A stretch of 64,000 bases of DNA from Melastoma dodecandrum. Its lineage: Eukaryota; Streptophyta; Magnoliopsida; Myrtales; Melastomataceae. Both the position numbers and the translations under genes were made by a program. Shown piece after piece: positions 19,463 through 30,788 of the stretch (position 1 is its first letter; every line of letters begins with the position of its first letter). The notes below the pieces were generated by a model. The model was not told where the DNA came from and made no database searches. It was given only the letters and a program-made list of their open reading frames with translations. The DNA is taken from the NCBI GenBank assembly GCA_029817715.1, contig JARUPY010000210.1:1-64000 (forward strand), written 5' to 3'.

Positions 19463-22400
19463 TCAGTGAAGGACACCCTTCATCGTCCGCATTTTTTTCA
19501 TGACCTGCTCTTCGTCGATCTCGGGGACGGTCTCTCCGGCGAGGTGGCGGTCGACCATCGCCTGCTTGAACGCCTGGTCCTCGCTTAGCGCACCCGTCGC
19601 CAGCCCGATCACGTGGTCGGCGAGTTCGTTGACCGAGAAACTGCTCGCGCTGGTCGACAACGGCGCGTTGAGCGTGAAGCGCTGCTCGAGGCCGAGGGCC
19701 AGTTCGACGGCCATCAGCGAATCGAGACCGATCTCCGCGAGCGGCGTGGCGCGGCCGACGTCGTCGCGCGGTAGTCGAAGCACGCGCGCGATCTCGTCGA
19801 CGATGAGGTCGGCGATCGTCTTGCGCGCCTCTTCCGGGCTCGACCCCGCCACGAGCGCGGCGATGTCGATCTTGTCGCCGGTCTCGGCGGCCGCTTCGTC
19901 CTGGCCGGAGAGCTTCGCGTAGGCGGGGGACTGGAGAACCTTGAGGTGGCGTCGCGCGGCACCCCATTTGATTGGCGCGATGGCCACGACCGCGTCGTCG
20001 ACGTCGCTCGCCGGCGCCGCCAGAGCCTCGCCCATCAGGCGGAGGGCATCCTGCGCCAGCATCCCCTTGATCCCGGCGCGGGCGAGAAGCGCGTCGCGCG
20101 TCCCTTCCGAACGGGCGAGGACGCCGACGTCCTCGATCGCCCCCCAGGCGATCGCCAGGGCCGGCAGGCCGGCGCGCCGACGCCGTCGCGCGAGCCCCTC
20201 CATGTAGCCGTTCGCCGCGACATAGGCGGCCTGGCCGGGATTGCCGATCAGCGTCGTCGCCGACGAATAGAGAACGAAATAGTCGAGCTTCAGACCGCGC
20301 GTCAGCTTGTCGAGATTGTCGGCGCCAGCGACCTTGGGGCGCAGCACCCGCTCCATGCGCTCGGGCGTGATATTCTGCACCAGCGAATCGTCGAGCACCA
20401 TCGCGGCGTGGACGAGCCCGCCGAGGGCCGGCAGATCGCGGCCGAAGCGCGCGAACAAACGCGTCAGCGCCGGCAGGTCGGCGATGTCGAGCGCCTCGGC
20501 GCGGACGCGAACGCCCTGCGCGGTCAGCGATGCGACGGCCTCGCTCGCCTCGCTCGAGGCAGCCCCGCTGCGCCCGATTAGCATGATGTTGCGCGCGCCC
20601 TTGGCGGCGAGCCATGTCGCCGTCTCGAGACCGAAGCCGCCGAAACCGCCGGTGATGACGTGCATCTTCTCCGCCGCGATCTGGAACGGGCGGCGCTGGC
20701 GCACGCAGACATCGGCGGCGCGCGGCGGCCGCACGACGAGCTTGCCGATATGGCCGGAGGCCTGCATCAGCCGGAACGCTTCGACGGTCTCGGCCGCATC
20801 GAAGGCGCGGTAGGGAAGCGGTGTCAGGTCTCCGCTGGCGAAGAGGCGCGTGACCGAGCGCATCAGAAGTTTGCTCGTGGCCGGCTCGTCGATCAGCAAT
20901 TGATCGAGATCGACCCCGAAATACGACAGATTGCGACGGAACGGGCGCAGGCCGATGTGGGTATTGGCGACATAGTCGCGCTTGCCGAGCTCGACGAAGC
21001 GGCCGAACGGGCGCAGCACGCCGATCGATCGCTCCATCGCCTCGCCGGCGAGCGAGTTCAGGACGACCGCGACGCCTTCGCCGGTGACGGATCGGACGTC
21101 CTCGATGAAGGCGCCGGAGCGGCTGTCGAAGACATGCTCGGCCCCGAGCGAGGCGAGCAGCGTGCGCCGCTCAGGGGAGCCGGCCGTGGCGATGACGCGG
21201 GCGCCGCGCCAGCGCGCGATCTGGATCGCCGCCAAGCCGACGCCACGGCGCCACCGTGGATCAACACCCACATCGCCCGGCTTCAGCCGGGCGCAGATCA
21301 TCAGGCCGTGGTAGGCCGTGAGGAACGCGACGGGGATCGTCGCCGCCGTCTCCATCTCCAGGTCTCGCGGGATCGGCGCGACGACCGCCGCCGGCGTCGT
21401 GACGTGAGTCGCGAAGGCGCTTTTCGCAAAGGCCATCACCCGGTCGCCCGGCTTCAGGTTCCTGACGGCGCCGCCGACGCGCTCGACCCGCCCGGCGCAT
21501 TCCAGGCCCAGCGTCGGACCGGCGAAGCCGTGCTCGAGGATCTCCTCGGGCAGCAGGCCCAGGCCGAACATCACGTCGCGGAAGTTGAGGCCGATCGCCT
21601 CGACCTTGATCTCGACCTCGCTGGGGCCGGGCTGCTGTCGGGTGATCGCCTCCCAATGGAGCCGGTCGAAGCCGGTGCCGTCGCCACGCTTGAGACGCGC
21701 CGCCTCGGCCGGGCGTGAATGGCGACGCTCGTGGCTCGGCGCCGTCTCGAAGCGCAGCACGCGCGTCTGCGTCCGCTCTAGCAGGACCTCGGTCTCGTCG
21801 GTGCCGGACAGGATCAGGTCGCGCAACCGGTCGGCGAGCAGTTCCGGCTCGATGCCGTCCGCCACGTCGACGCGGCGGATATCGAGCGTCGGCATCTCGT
21901 TGGCGAGCGTCCGCGTGAACGCCCAGAAGCCGGCCGCGATCTCGTCGTCGCCCGTCTCGCGCGCGGGGACGGCCCGCGAGGTGACGATCCACACCGTCGC
22001 GGCGTGGGGCCCGATGCAATCGGCGAGGCGCTTCAGGCGCAGGCAGCGGTCGAGCAGACGCTTGGTCGGCGCCGCTGTGCTGCCCGCGTCCTGCGGGAAG
22101 AGCACGATCAGCGCCGGCACCTCCGCGAGGCGCGACGGCTCGAGCTCGCTGTCGAGCACGAGCGAGACATGGAGACCGGCCGCGGCGAGCAGCGTCGCGA
22201 ACGCGGAGATCGTCGCGCCGCTGCCCTGCTCGTCGTCGCCGACGAGGAGAGCCGCGCCGGCACCCTGGGCCGCAGCACGCGCGGACTCGACGCGCGCCGT
22301 CAGCAGCAGCGACGTCCCGACGGCCGTCTCGACGGTCGATACCTCGGCGTCCGAGAGACCGACCGACTGCATCGCCTCCAGCCAGTCGGCCTCGCTGACC

Positions 22401-25400
22401 GACAGACCATCGGCGACCGTGTTGCCCTCAGTGAACCGTGCATCGAGGCCGAAGACGAGATCGCGAAAGAAGGAGGGACACGGCTCGACCGCCGCGAACA
22501 GCGCGTCGCGCGCCATGGCCCGGCGCAGCCCCGCCCAGAAGCCCGGGCATGCGATGGTGACGATAGAGCGCGTGGGCGGCGATCACGAAATCAAAGCCCG
22601 CCGGCGGCAGGTCCTCGATCTTTTCGACGAACGCGACGTCGCCGCGCTCGGCAAGCGAGATCTTCGCACGCTCCAGGCGGCGCCGGTCGGGATCGAGCAC
22701 CGTAAGCTCGGCCTGACATGAGTCGGCGAACGCGGCCGCAAGATTGGTCAGGGGCCCGAATCCCACCTGCAGGATGCGGAGGGCACGGTCGGTCGGCCAG
22801 GCCGGAAGCGACGCGCGCACCAGCCGGATCAGGTGCGCCGCACCGGCCTGCACCTGGCTCGCGCCCATCTCGAAGCCGTCGATCACCTTCGTGGACAGCG
22901 GCCGCGACACGTCGCCCTCTCCCGCCACGATCTGGTCGATCGCCGCGACGGTGCTGGCGGCGAGGAGCAGCTCGGCCGACAGGTTCTGATGCTCGTTGGC
23001 GATCGTCTGCAGGATTTCGTCCGGATCAGGCAGCTCGATCTCGGGATCGATGTGGTGGCCGAGCTTGTCGCGGTGGCAGAGGCCCGACCTGTCGAGGGCG
23101 ACCAGGACGTCCTTCAACCAGGGCTTGGCCTTGGCGGGAAGGCGGCCGCTGGCGACCAGCGCCTCGACGTCTATGAAGTTCGCGGTCGCGAGCTCGCGTG
23201 CCGTGCGCAGCGCCAGCGAGGTGGCCCAGCCGTCGAGCAGCACGAAATCGTCGCTCATCCCGGCGGTGCCGCTGCCGATCGCGCGGCGGAAGTCGGCGAG
23301 CGAGACCATGCGTTCGCCGCGCCGCGCCGTCGGCTCGCTGGCGAGCTGCGACGTCTGATGGACGGCGACCCGCAGGTTCTCGGCGCCGCGCGAGGTGCGG
23401 ATCGCCTGGAAGCGCGCCTCGCGCATGAAGACGACGATGTCGCCCGCTTCATCCACCAGGATGAAATTGGCGATGATGATGCGCTCGTCGCGGCGCAGGA
23501 CGTCGATCCGCGCCTGGGTGAACGTGACGCCCGGTCGCCGCAGCATGATCTCCCCGAACCGCACGGGGATGTAGGCGGTGCCGTGCATCGCCTCGCGGAG
23601 GCTCGAGAAGATGAGGACCAGGGCGTGGAAGCACGCGTCCATGCGCGCCGGATCGACGCCGAAGGCGGGGTCCGCCGCCTCCTTGGTCAGGTCGAGCATG
23701 ATGCGATCCGGCCGCACCGCCGCTGCCGTCTCGAGCTTCTGAAAGGTCGGGCCGTACTTGAGGCCGGCCCCGCTCGGCCATCGCGTAGATCTCGGTGCCG
23801 GTGACCGAATGCGACGGCGACAGCGGCGCGTGGTCGTCGGGCTCCGGCAGCGCCCCGACGGACGAGTCGCGCAGGATCTTCGCGGTCGCGTGGGGTTGCC
23901 ACGTCGAGCCGCCGAGACGCGGACGGCTCAGGATCTCGAGGTGGCCGACGTGCGGCGAAAGCCGGCAGCAGACCTCGCGCGCTACGTCGGGCGTGAGCTG
24001 CATCGGGCTCGTGATCTCGAGATCGGCGATCGTCGCCTGGTCCGTCCCGAGCCAGTCACGCGCCACCGCCAGCGCCATCTCGGCGAAGGCCGCACCGGGC
24101 AGGATCGCCCGCCCGTCGACGCAATGGTCGGCGAGCCAGGGATAGAGTTCCGTGTCGAGGCTCGAGTGCCATTCGAGCTGGTCGGCGCCGTAGCGGGCGC
24201 CGATCAACGGATGCCAAGCGCCGGGCCGCACGAAGGAGCGGGATTCGGTCGTCTCGGACACGCGGTAGGTTCGGCCGCTGCCAGGGATAGAGCGGCAGCG
24301 CGACCTTCGTGCCGGAGGCCGGGCCGGAGCCGAACGCCACAGCCTCGTCCACGCGGGCGCCGCGGGCGATCGCTGTGGCGACGGCGGTGGCGATCGGGTC
24401 GAGCCCTTTGCCCTTGTCGCGCTTGTCCATCACCGGAAGGGTCGCCACGGTCGCGGCACGCTCGTCGATTGAGTCAGCGATGTGCGTCAGCAGCGTCGGC
24501 GAGGGTCCGATCTCGACGAAGACGCGCGCCCCGGCTCCGGCCGCCGCCGCGACGGCCGCGGAGAAGCGGACGGGCTCGCGAACGTTCTGCCACCAGTAGG
24601 CGCCGGTCATCGCGGCGCCGTCCATCGGCGCCCCGGTGACGCTCGACACGAAGGTCGCCTTCGACGCGTCCCGATGGGGAAGGTCGCGAAGGCTCTGCAG
24701 CAGAGGCCGTTCGACTGGCGCCATCAGGCGGCTATGGAAGGGATAAGCGAGGTCGAGCTTGCGAATGCGCGCATTGTGCCGACGCGCCACGCCGGAAAGC
24801 TCATCGATGTCGGCCAGTGTCGCCGGCGATGGTGAACGCGCGGGGCGAGTTGTAGCAGGCGATCTCCAGGTCGGGCAGTTCTTCGAGGACCGCGCGCGTC
24901 GTCTCGATCGACCCGATGAGGACGGCCATGCCGCCCTGCCCGGCCGTCAGCTCCTGATGCAGGCTGCGCGAGAAGATCGTCCTCAGGGCGCCGTGGCGAT
25001 CGAGGATACCCGCCGCCTCCGCCGCGGCGATCTCGCCGACGCTATGGCCGAGCACGACATCCGGCACCAGGCCCTGGGCGGCCAAGGCGCGACACGCCGC
25101 GGCCTGGATCGCGTACAGCAGAGGCTGCGCGATCTGCGTCAGCTGCAGGCTCTGCGCGAGATCGTCGGCGTGCAGTTTCTCGACGATCGACCAGCCGGCG
25201 ATCGCCGCGAATCCTGCGAGATGCTCTCGATTTCGGCACGGAAGGCCTCGTTGTGCCGATAGGCGGCGAGCCCCATGCCCGCGAACTGGCTGCCGTTGCC
25301 GGAGAACACGAAGGCCACGGGTGCGTCGCGCTCGACGGCCGTGCCGCGAGCCGCGCCCGACGGGCTCTTGCTCCTCGTCGCAGAGGCGATCGAGGATCGC

Positions 25401-26936
25401 CGCAATGACGCTCGGCTCGGCATTGCCGACGGGGACGACCGCGCGATGCGGCAGGCGCTCGCGGCGATACGCCGCCGCCGAGATCACGAGGTCGGCGGTC
25501 GTGCGATCGGCGGCCTCGAGACGCGCGGCATAGTCGCTCGCGAGCGCCGCCAGAGCACCGCGACTATGCGCCGAGAGGATGAGAAACGAGGCGGGCGTCT
25601 CGACGGTGGTGGCGGCAGATGTCGCCGGCGCATCGGCGATCACGACGTGGGCGTTGGTCCCGCCGAAGCCGAACGAGTTGACGCCGGCGAGACGGGGCTG
25701 CCCGTCGCGGCGCGGCAGCGGCGTCGGCTCGCGCGCGACCTCGAGGTTGAGCGCTTCGAAATCGATATGCGGCGTCAACTCGTCGGCGTGCAGCGACGGC
25801 GGCAGCAGGTCGTGCTCCAGCGCGAGCATCGCCTTGAGCACGCCGCCGAGCCCCGACGCCGGCCTCCAGGTGACCGATGTTGGTCTTCGCCGAGCCGATC
25901 AGCAGCGGCTCGCGGCGCTTGGTCGCGAGTGTTTCGCCGATCGCCGCCGCCTCGATCGGATCGCCGACGGGCGTGCCGGTGCCATGCGCTTCGACGAAGG
26001 CCAGACGATCGAGATCGTGGCCGAGATAGAGCTTGTGCAACAGCTGCGCCTGGAACGTCTTCGACGGCAGCGAAATGCCGTTGGTGCGCCCGTCGGAATT
26101 GACGTCGGCGCCGACGAGCAGCCCGTGGATGCGGTCGCCCGCGCTCTCGGCAGCCTCCCGCGTCCGGAGCACAAGAACGGCGCCGCCTTCCGCGCGGACG
26201 TAGCCGTCGGCGTTCTTGGAGAAACGCCTGGCAGAGCCCGCGCCGCGACAGCATCGAGGCTTGCGAGAACCCGACGAAGGAATACGGGCTGACGAGCAGG
26301 TTGACGCCGGCGACGATCGCGGTATCGATGCGACCCGCGCGCGGGTTGACCACGGCTTCGTTGAGCGCGACGAGCGACGACGAGCAGGCGGTGTCGAGCG
26401 TGAAGCTCGGCCCGTGCAGGTCGAAGATGTAGGAGATGCGGTTCGAGACGATCGACAGCGTGTTGCCGGTCATCATGTAGGCGTCGGCCGACGCGATATC
26501 GACGATGCGAAGGTTGACGTTGTCGACTGAGGAGGCGCCGACGAAGACGCCCGTCTCGCTGCCGGCGATCGACGACGGCTTGATGCCGCCGTCCTCGAGC
26601 GCCTCCCAAACGAGTTCGAGCAGCAGCCGCTGCTGCGGGTCCATCTGCTCGGCCTCGCGCGGCGACAAGCCGAACGCGCCGGGATCGAAGTCCCAGATGT
26701 TGTCGAGCACACCGGCGGACCAGGTGTAGGGTGCGCCCACGCTCGAGCCGCGGATGCAGCAAGAGCTCAAGCGACCAGCGGTCTTCGGGGATCTCGGTGA
26801 CCGCACAGCGCCCCGCGGACAGCAGCGCCCATAGCGCCTCGACGGACGGAGCACCCGGTAGCCGGCACGACCGCCCGATGACGGCGATATCCTTCAAATC
26901 GATCAAGCCTTCGGGTCGCCATCGCTTTGAGGTCAA
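19463..26936 (-). CDS. Multidomain type I PKS/FAS-like megasynthase, RkpA-like (frameshifted)
   Basis: Minus-strand gene for about 2,490 residues that would make one fully reducing, iterative-type acyl chain synthase. Domains in order are as follows. KS (about 26920-25650): active-site DTACSSS at about 26386, EAHGTGTP, KTNIGHLEA. AT (about 25350-24480): GHSVGEIAAA; YPFHS at the specificity motif suggests malonyl. DH (about 24230-23400): DHCVDGRAILPGA gives HxxxGxxxxP. Degenerate MT (about 22800-22520). ER (about 21690-20760): GLNFRDVMFGLG. KR (about 20660-20100): VITGGFGGFG, LDD B-type motif, YxxxN. ACP (about 19830-19560): GLDSLMAVEL, Ser near 19719. No thioesterase. Frame breaks lie near 26765, 26225, 25850, 25390-25240, 24795, 24270, 23760 and 22530, plus a compensated pair near 21250. 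Length, domains and the adjacent oxoamine synthase recall RkpA/RkpG of Sinorhizobium, needed for capsular polysaccharide. Confidence 0.85.
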
Positions 26937-27048
26937 CAGGATACCTCGCAGGCACGAGATCGGCTGGCCAGCCTCGCGTGCCCTTTCCTTTAAAGAGGTC
27001 GGTGTCGTCCCGCGGCCGCCGCCCTGTCAAGCCAGTGCGGCGGAGGCC

Positions 27049-28407
27049 TCAGCTGGTGAGGTTCAGAGGCGACACTGCAGGCTCCGCACCGCCGGCGCAT
27101 TCGCTGACGGCCTGGAGCGTCTCGACGATCTGGTCGGGCGTGTGCTCGCTCGACAGAAAGAAACGCAGCCGCGCATGCCGCTCCGGCACCGCCGGGTGGA
27201 TGATCGGCTGCACGTTGATGCCGCGCTCGAACAGCTTCTGGCTGAGGGTGACGGCGGCGAAGGAACTGTGCACGACGACGGGGACGATCGCATGCCCCTC
27301 GCTCGTCCCGACATCGAGCTTGCGCGCTCGCGCCTGCGTCCAGAACAAGCCGCTGTTGCGCTGCAGCCGCGCGACGCGATCCGGCTCCCGCTGCATGAGA
27401 CGAAGCGCCGCAAGGGCAGCCGCTGCGATCGGCGGCGGCAGACCGACGCTGTAAACGAAGCCGCCCGACATGCACTTCAGATACTCGACGAGCGTTCGGC
27501 TGCCGGCGATGTAGCCGCCGCAGGCCGAGAGCGTCTTCGACATCGTGCCCATCCAGATGTCGACGTCGGTCGGCGCGACGTCGCACACCTCGAAGGCGCC
27601 CGCGCCGGTTGGCCCGAGAACGCCCAACCCGTGCGCGTCATCGACCATCAGCCAGGCGCCGTGACGCCGCTTGATCTCGACGAGCGCGGCAAGATCCGCG
27701 CAATCGCCATCCATGGAGTAGAGTCCCTCGGCGACGATCAGGACACGCTCGTACTGGGCGCGACACGAGGCGAGGATGCGATCGAGCGCTTCGTGGTCGT
27801 TGTGCGGAAAGCTGCGACGCGCGGCGCCGGAGAGGTTGGCGCCGAGCACGATGCTGTTGTGAGCTAGGGCGTCATGGACGACGAGGTCCTTCGCTCCCAG
27901 TAAAGCGCCGATCGCGGTCACATTGGTTGCGTGGCCGCTGACGAAGACGACGGCGTCCTCCTGGCCGTAATGATCGGCCAGCGCGCGCTCGAGCTCCCGG
28001 TGCAGCGGCCGCTCTCCGGCGACCAGACGGCTGGCCGAGCAGGACGTCCCGAAGCTCGCGATGGCCTCTCGCGCGGCGTCCTGAACCTCGGGATGACCGT
28101 TGAGGCCGAGATAGTCGTACGACGAGAAATTAGTGAAGATTCGACCGTCGATTTGCGTCGTGGCGCCGGCACGGGCCTCGTGCACCCGGAAAAACGGGTT
28201 GGAGATGCCGATCAGGTCGGCCGCCGACCGCTGAACCTTCAACTCCTGCATCCCGGGAAGGGTGGAGAAATCGGTCATCTGCTCGAAGGGATTGGCCACG
28301 TGCTCCCTGTCGCGGATCGTCCTGCGCTCGGCCTCGATGCGCCGCGCGACGATATCCTGAAGCGCTCCTCGACTCGTCTTCTCTAGTCCAGCGCCGGTTC
28401 GTTTCAT
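27049..28407 (-). CDS. Alpha-oxoamine synthase (BioF/SPT-like aminotransferase), RkpG-like
   Basis: PLP-dependent fold-type I enzyme of 452 residues, longer at the N-terminus (about 80 residues) than BioF. It keeps the family's key features: NFSSYDYLGLNGHPEV, TSCSASRLVAGERPLHREL, VDDAHGLGVLGPTG (Asp and His that hold PLP) and the Schiff-base lysine in TMSKTLSACGG (about Lys291). It would join an acyl thioester to an amino acid with loss of CO2, giving an amino-ketone. It lies 112 bases upstream of the PKS on the same strand. With no thioesterase in the PKS, it is the natural off-loading enzyme. No biotin genes are near, so a true BioF role is unlikely. The start is the ATG at 28407 opening KRTGAG. 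Confidence 0.88.
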   Translation of the reverse strand: MKRTGAGLEKTSRGALQDIVARRIEAERRTIRDREHVANPFEQMTDFSTLPGMQELKVQRSAADLIGISNPFFRVHEARAGATTQIDGRIFTNFSSYDYLGLNGHPEVQDAAREAIASFGTSCSASRLVAGERPLHRELERALADHYGQEDAVVFVSGHATNVTAIGALLGAKDLVVHDALAHNSIVLGANLSGAARRSFPHNDHEALDRILASCRAQYERVLIVAEGLYSMDGDCADLAALVEIKRRHGAWLMVDDAHGLGVLGPTGAGAFEVCDVAPTDVDIWMGTMSKTLSACGGYIAGSRTLVEYLKCMSGGFVYSVGLPPPIAAAALAALRLMQREPDRVARLQRNSGLFWTQARARKLDVGTSEGHAIVPVVVHSSFAAVTLSQKLFERGINVQPIIHPAVPERHARLRFFLSSEHTPDQIVETLQAVSECAGGAEPAVSPLNLTS

Positions 28408-28710
28408 GCCAGACGAAACCCTCTCTGCCGCCGTGCGGTCAATCCAGCCCATCGCTGTCGGCAACTCGTGGTGATAGCAAGGCAAGCCACCGCCAAAGCG
28501 AAGCTCCATTGCAAGGCAGGTGCCGATCCAGCGATGGCTATGGCTTCGATGCCACAACGCCGCGGGGAGCGAAGGGTCCGTCTCAAAAACTGCCCATTTT
28601 GCCGCTTCATTGGATATGCATGGGGCCCGGTCCGCATCGCAGAGATCGGCCGTGGACGATAGGGGCATCGTCCTTGCCTAAGAAAGCCTGGTGTTCGTGA
28701 CGGTGGGGGC
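28408..28710. other. Divergent promoter region, oxoamine synthase / CDP-alcohol enzyme
   Basis: About 300 bases with no supported gene between two outward-facing genes of the lipid cluster. It should hold both promoters. Short frames on each strand have no recognisable content. Confidence 0.6.
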
Positions 28711-29484
28711 TTGTCGATGGCGTTTGTGGCAGTCGCGGCGCGGGATGGCTTGGGCAGCATGACGCGAGTCCAAAAGACCGTCTTCGCGCATCGCGAACGT
28801 CAGTTGCTGAACTGGCTCTGCGTGCGGATGCCCGCCCGTGTGATGCCCGACCACTTGACGCTGGTCGGCGTCGGGGGCGCCGTCATGGTCTTCGCCGGCT
28901 TCGTCTTGAGCAGCGAGAGCCGCTGGTGGCTGTGGCTCGCCATGCTCGGGCTCGTCGTTCATTGGTTTGGCGATTCGCTCGACGGCAGCCTCGCCCGTTA
29001 TCGCCGGACCGAGCGTCCGCTCTACGGCTATTTCCTCGACCACACGGTCGATGCGATCTGCAACCTGCTCCTGATGGCGGGCCTCGGCTGCACGCCCTGG
29101 GTCCGGATGGACGTCGCGCTGTTCGCGCTCGTCGGCTACTACCTGCTCTGCATGTACGTGTTCATCAACAACCAGGTGTCCGGCGTCTTCCAGCTGTCGT
29201 TCATCTGGCTGGGGCCGACCGAGCTCCGCCTGGCGTTGATCATGATCAGCATCTGGATGTTCTTCTACGGCTGGGTCGGCGTTCACGTCGCCGGCGCGGC
29301 GATCTCCTACTACGACATGCTCCTTCTGTTCGCGGGCGCCTGCTTCGTGACGATCTTCGGCGTTCGGGTGCTCGCCGGCATCCGCGAGCTGCGTGATCGC
29401 GGCCCCGATGGCAGGTCCGCCAATGCCCTGGCCATCCGCCCGGTTCAGAGCGCTTCGAGGAACGCGGTGAGCCGCGCGAAGTAG
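28711..29484 (+). CDS. CDP-alcohol phosphatidyltransferase family protein
   Basis: Inner-membrane enzyme of 257 residues with about six hydrophobic helices. The signature D-x2-D-G-x2-A-R is present as DSLDGSLAR (about residues 90-98). Nine residues later come G-x3-D-x3-D as GYFLDHTVD, so all catalytic aspartates are kept. Family members move a phospho-alcohol from a CDP-lipid, or CDP-alcohol, onto a lipid or alcohol acceptor. Divergent from the oxoamine synthase gene, it may add a phospho head group to the product of that cluster; the substrate is not readable from sequence. The start could be the TTG at 28711 or a nearby ATG two codons on. Confidence 0.87.
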   Translation: MSMAFVAVAARDGLGSMTRVQKTVFAHRERQLLNWLCVRMPARVMPDHLTLVGVGGAVMVFAGFVLSSESRWWLWLAMLGLVVHWFGDSLDGSLARYRRTERPLYGYFLDHTVDAICNLLLMAGLGCTPWVRMDVALFALVGYYLLCMYVFINNQVSGVFQLSFIWLGPTELRLALIMISIWMFFYGWVGVHVAGAAISYYDMLLLFAGACFVTIFGVRVLAGIRELRDRGPDGRSANALAIRPVQSASRNAVSRAK

Positions 29485-30743
29485 GTCGTCCAGGTGTCCG
29501 GCAGCAGTCGCTCGCCAGGGGCAGGTTCCGACGGCGGCCTCGCGTCCCGCGAGCGCTGCGCGACGGCGTCCAGCCACGCCTCACCGTCGAGCGGTGACAG
29601 GCGCGTTAGCAGCGGATGGTCAATCCAGCGGAACACCGGGATGTCAGCCGCGATGACCGGGGCGCCCGCCGCCAGCGCTTCATGCACGGGGAGGCCGTAG
29701 CCTTCGCCGAATGTTGGCATCAGCAGGGCCCGGGCGTTGTCGATGAGGCGCTTCAGCCCCGGCGAGGACAGGCCTGACACCTCCATCACATGCGGTCGCC
29801 AGCGCCGGCGACCTGGCGATGAGATCGATGATCGGGTCGTAGTGCCAGCCGCGGGTGCCGACGAGAAGCAGCTTCGGCGCGCCGGCCCCGAGCCGCGCGA
29901 CGAGCGCGCGCCAGACCGCCAGGATCATCAGGTGGTTCTTGCGCGGCTCGAGGGTCGAGCAGAGAACGAAATACGGATGCTCGCCGAGCGCCGGCACGAT
30001 CTCGCGCGGTGTGGAGAATATCGGTGCGATGGGTGTCGGCGCGACGAAGACCGGCATCTCCCGGCGTCCGAGCTGAGCCATGTGCTCGGCGAGATCATCG
30101 GCGACCGTCGGCGTCGTCACGATGGCGCCGGCCGCAAACCGCGCGAGATTTTTGAGCCGCGCGCGGTGGCGCGGCAGCTCGGCGGCCCGGAAGTACTCCG
30201 GCATCAGGACCGGCAGCAGATCGTGGACGAAGAAGGTGGCCGCAATGTCCGGCCGCAGCTCGATCCACTCGAACGAGCCGTCGACCCAGAGCGGAAACTG
30301 GCTCGCGTTGACGTAGACGCTACGGAGCGGCAGGTGCGCGCGTGGGGTGCGGCTCACAAACGCCCCATGCCGGCGCGCCCAGGACGCGACGCCGGTCGGG
30401 CTGATCGAAGGTAGCTTGCGCCGCGGCCGGCGCTGGGGTTGCTGGCGGGCGCGGCGTCGCCGCGCGTCAGCCAGGCCATAACGCGCCGGTACACCGGATC
30501 GTCGTCGACCTTACGTTGCGTCTCGCCCCAATGTGCGGCGATCGCGGCAACGGCTTCTGCCGCCGCCGGTCCCGGCAGGAGCCGCGACCCGAAGCCGGTG
30601 GCCGTCGCGCCGAACGTCGCGCCGGGCTCGCCCGCCAGAAAGTGGCGCGCCAAGGCGTGGTCGATACGATCGATGCCGTTCGGCGTCGCGTTGAGAATTC
30701 GCGTCAGCAGCCGCGTGACGTCATAGCAAACAGGGCGCCCCAT
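29445..30743 (-). CDS. GT4-family glycosyltransferase (frameshifted)
   Basis: Glycosyltransferase of about 430 residues on the minus strand, in three frames. It begins GRPVCYDVTRLLTRIL and has NGIDRIDHALARHFL. The GT-B middle includes VYVNASQFPLWVDGSFEW, FVHDLLPVLMPEYFR and STLEPRKNHLMILAVWRAL, the start of the nucleotide-sugar domain. The end has LLMPTFGEGYGLPVHEALAA, the E-x7-E region that binds the donor. Breaks lie near 30360-30410 and near 29790. It is convergent with the CDP-alcohol gene, with 39 bases of overlap between the two ends. It may act in the same envelope-lipid or polysaccharide pathway. Confidence 0.8.
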
Positions 30744-30788
30744 GGACGCCCTGCTAGCAAATCGATTGTCGTCGCGACAGACGCCGGG

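Noticed and set aside
27049..28407. Biotin synthesis gene bioF
   Set aside because: No bioA, B or D nearby, a long N-terminal extension, and linkage to a type I PKS favour a lipid-type oxoamine synthase.
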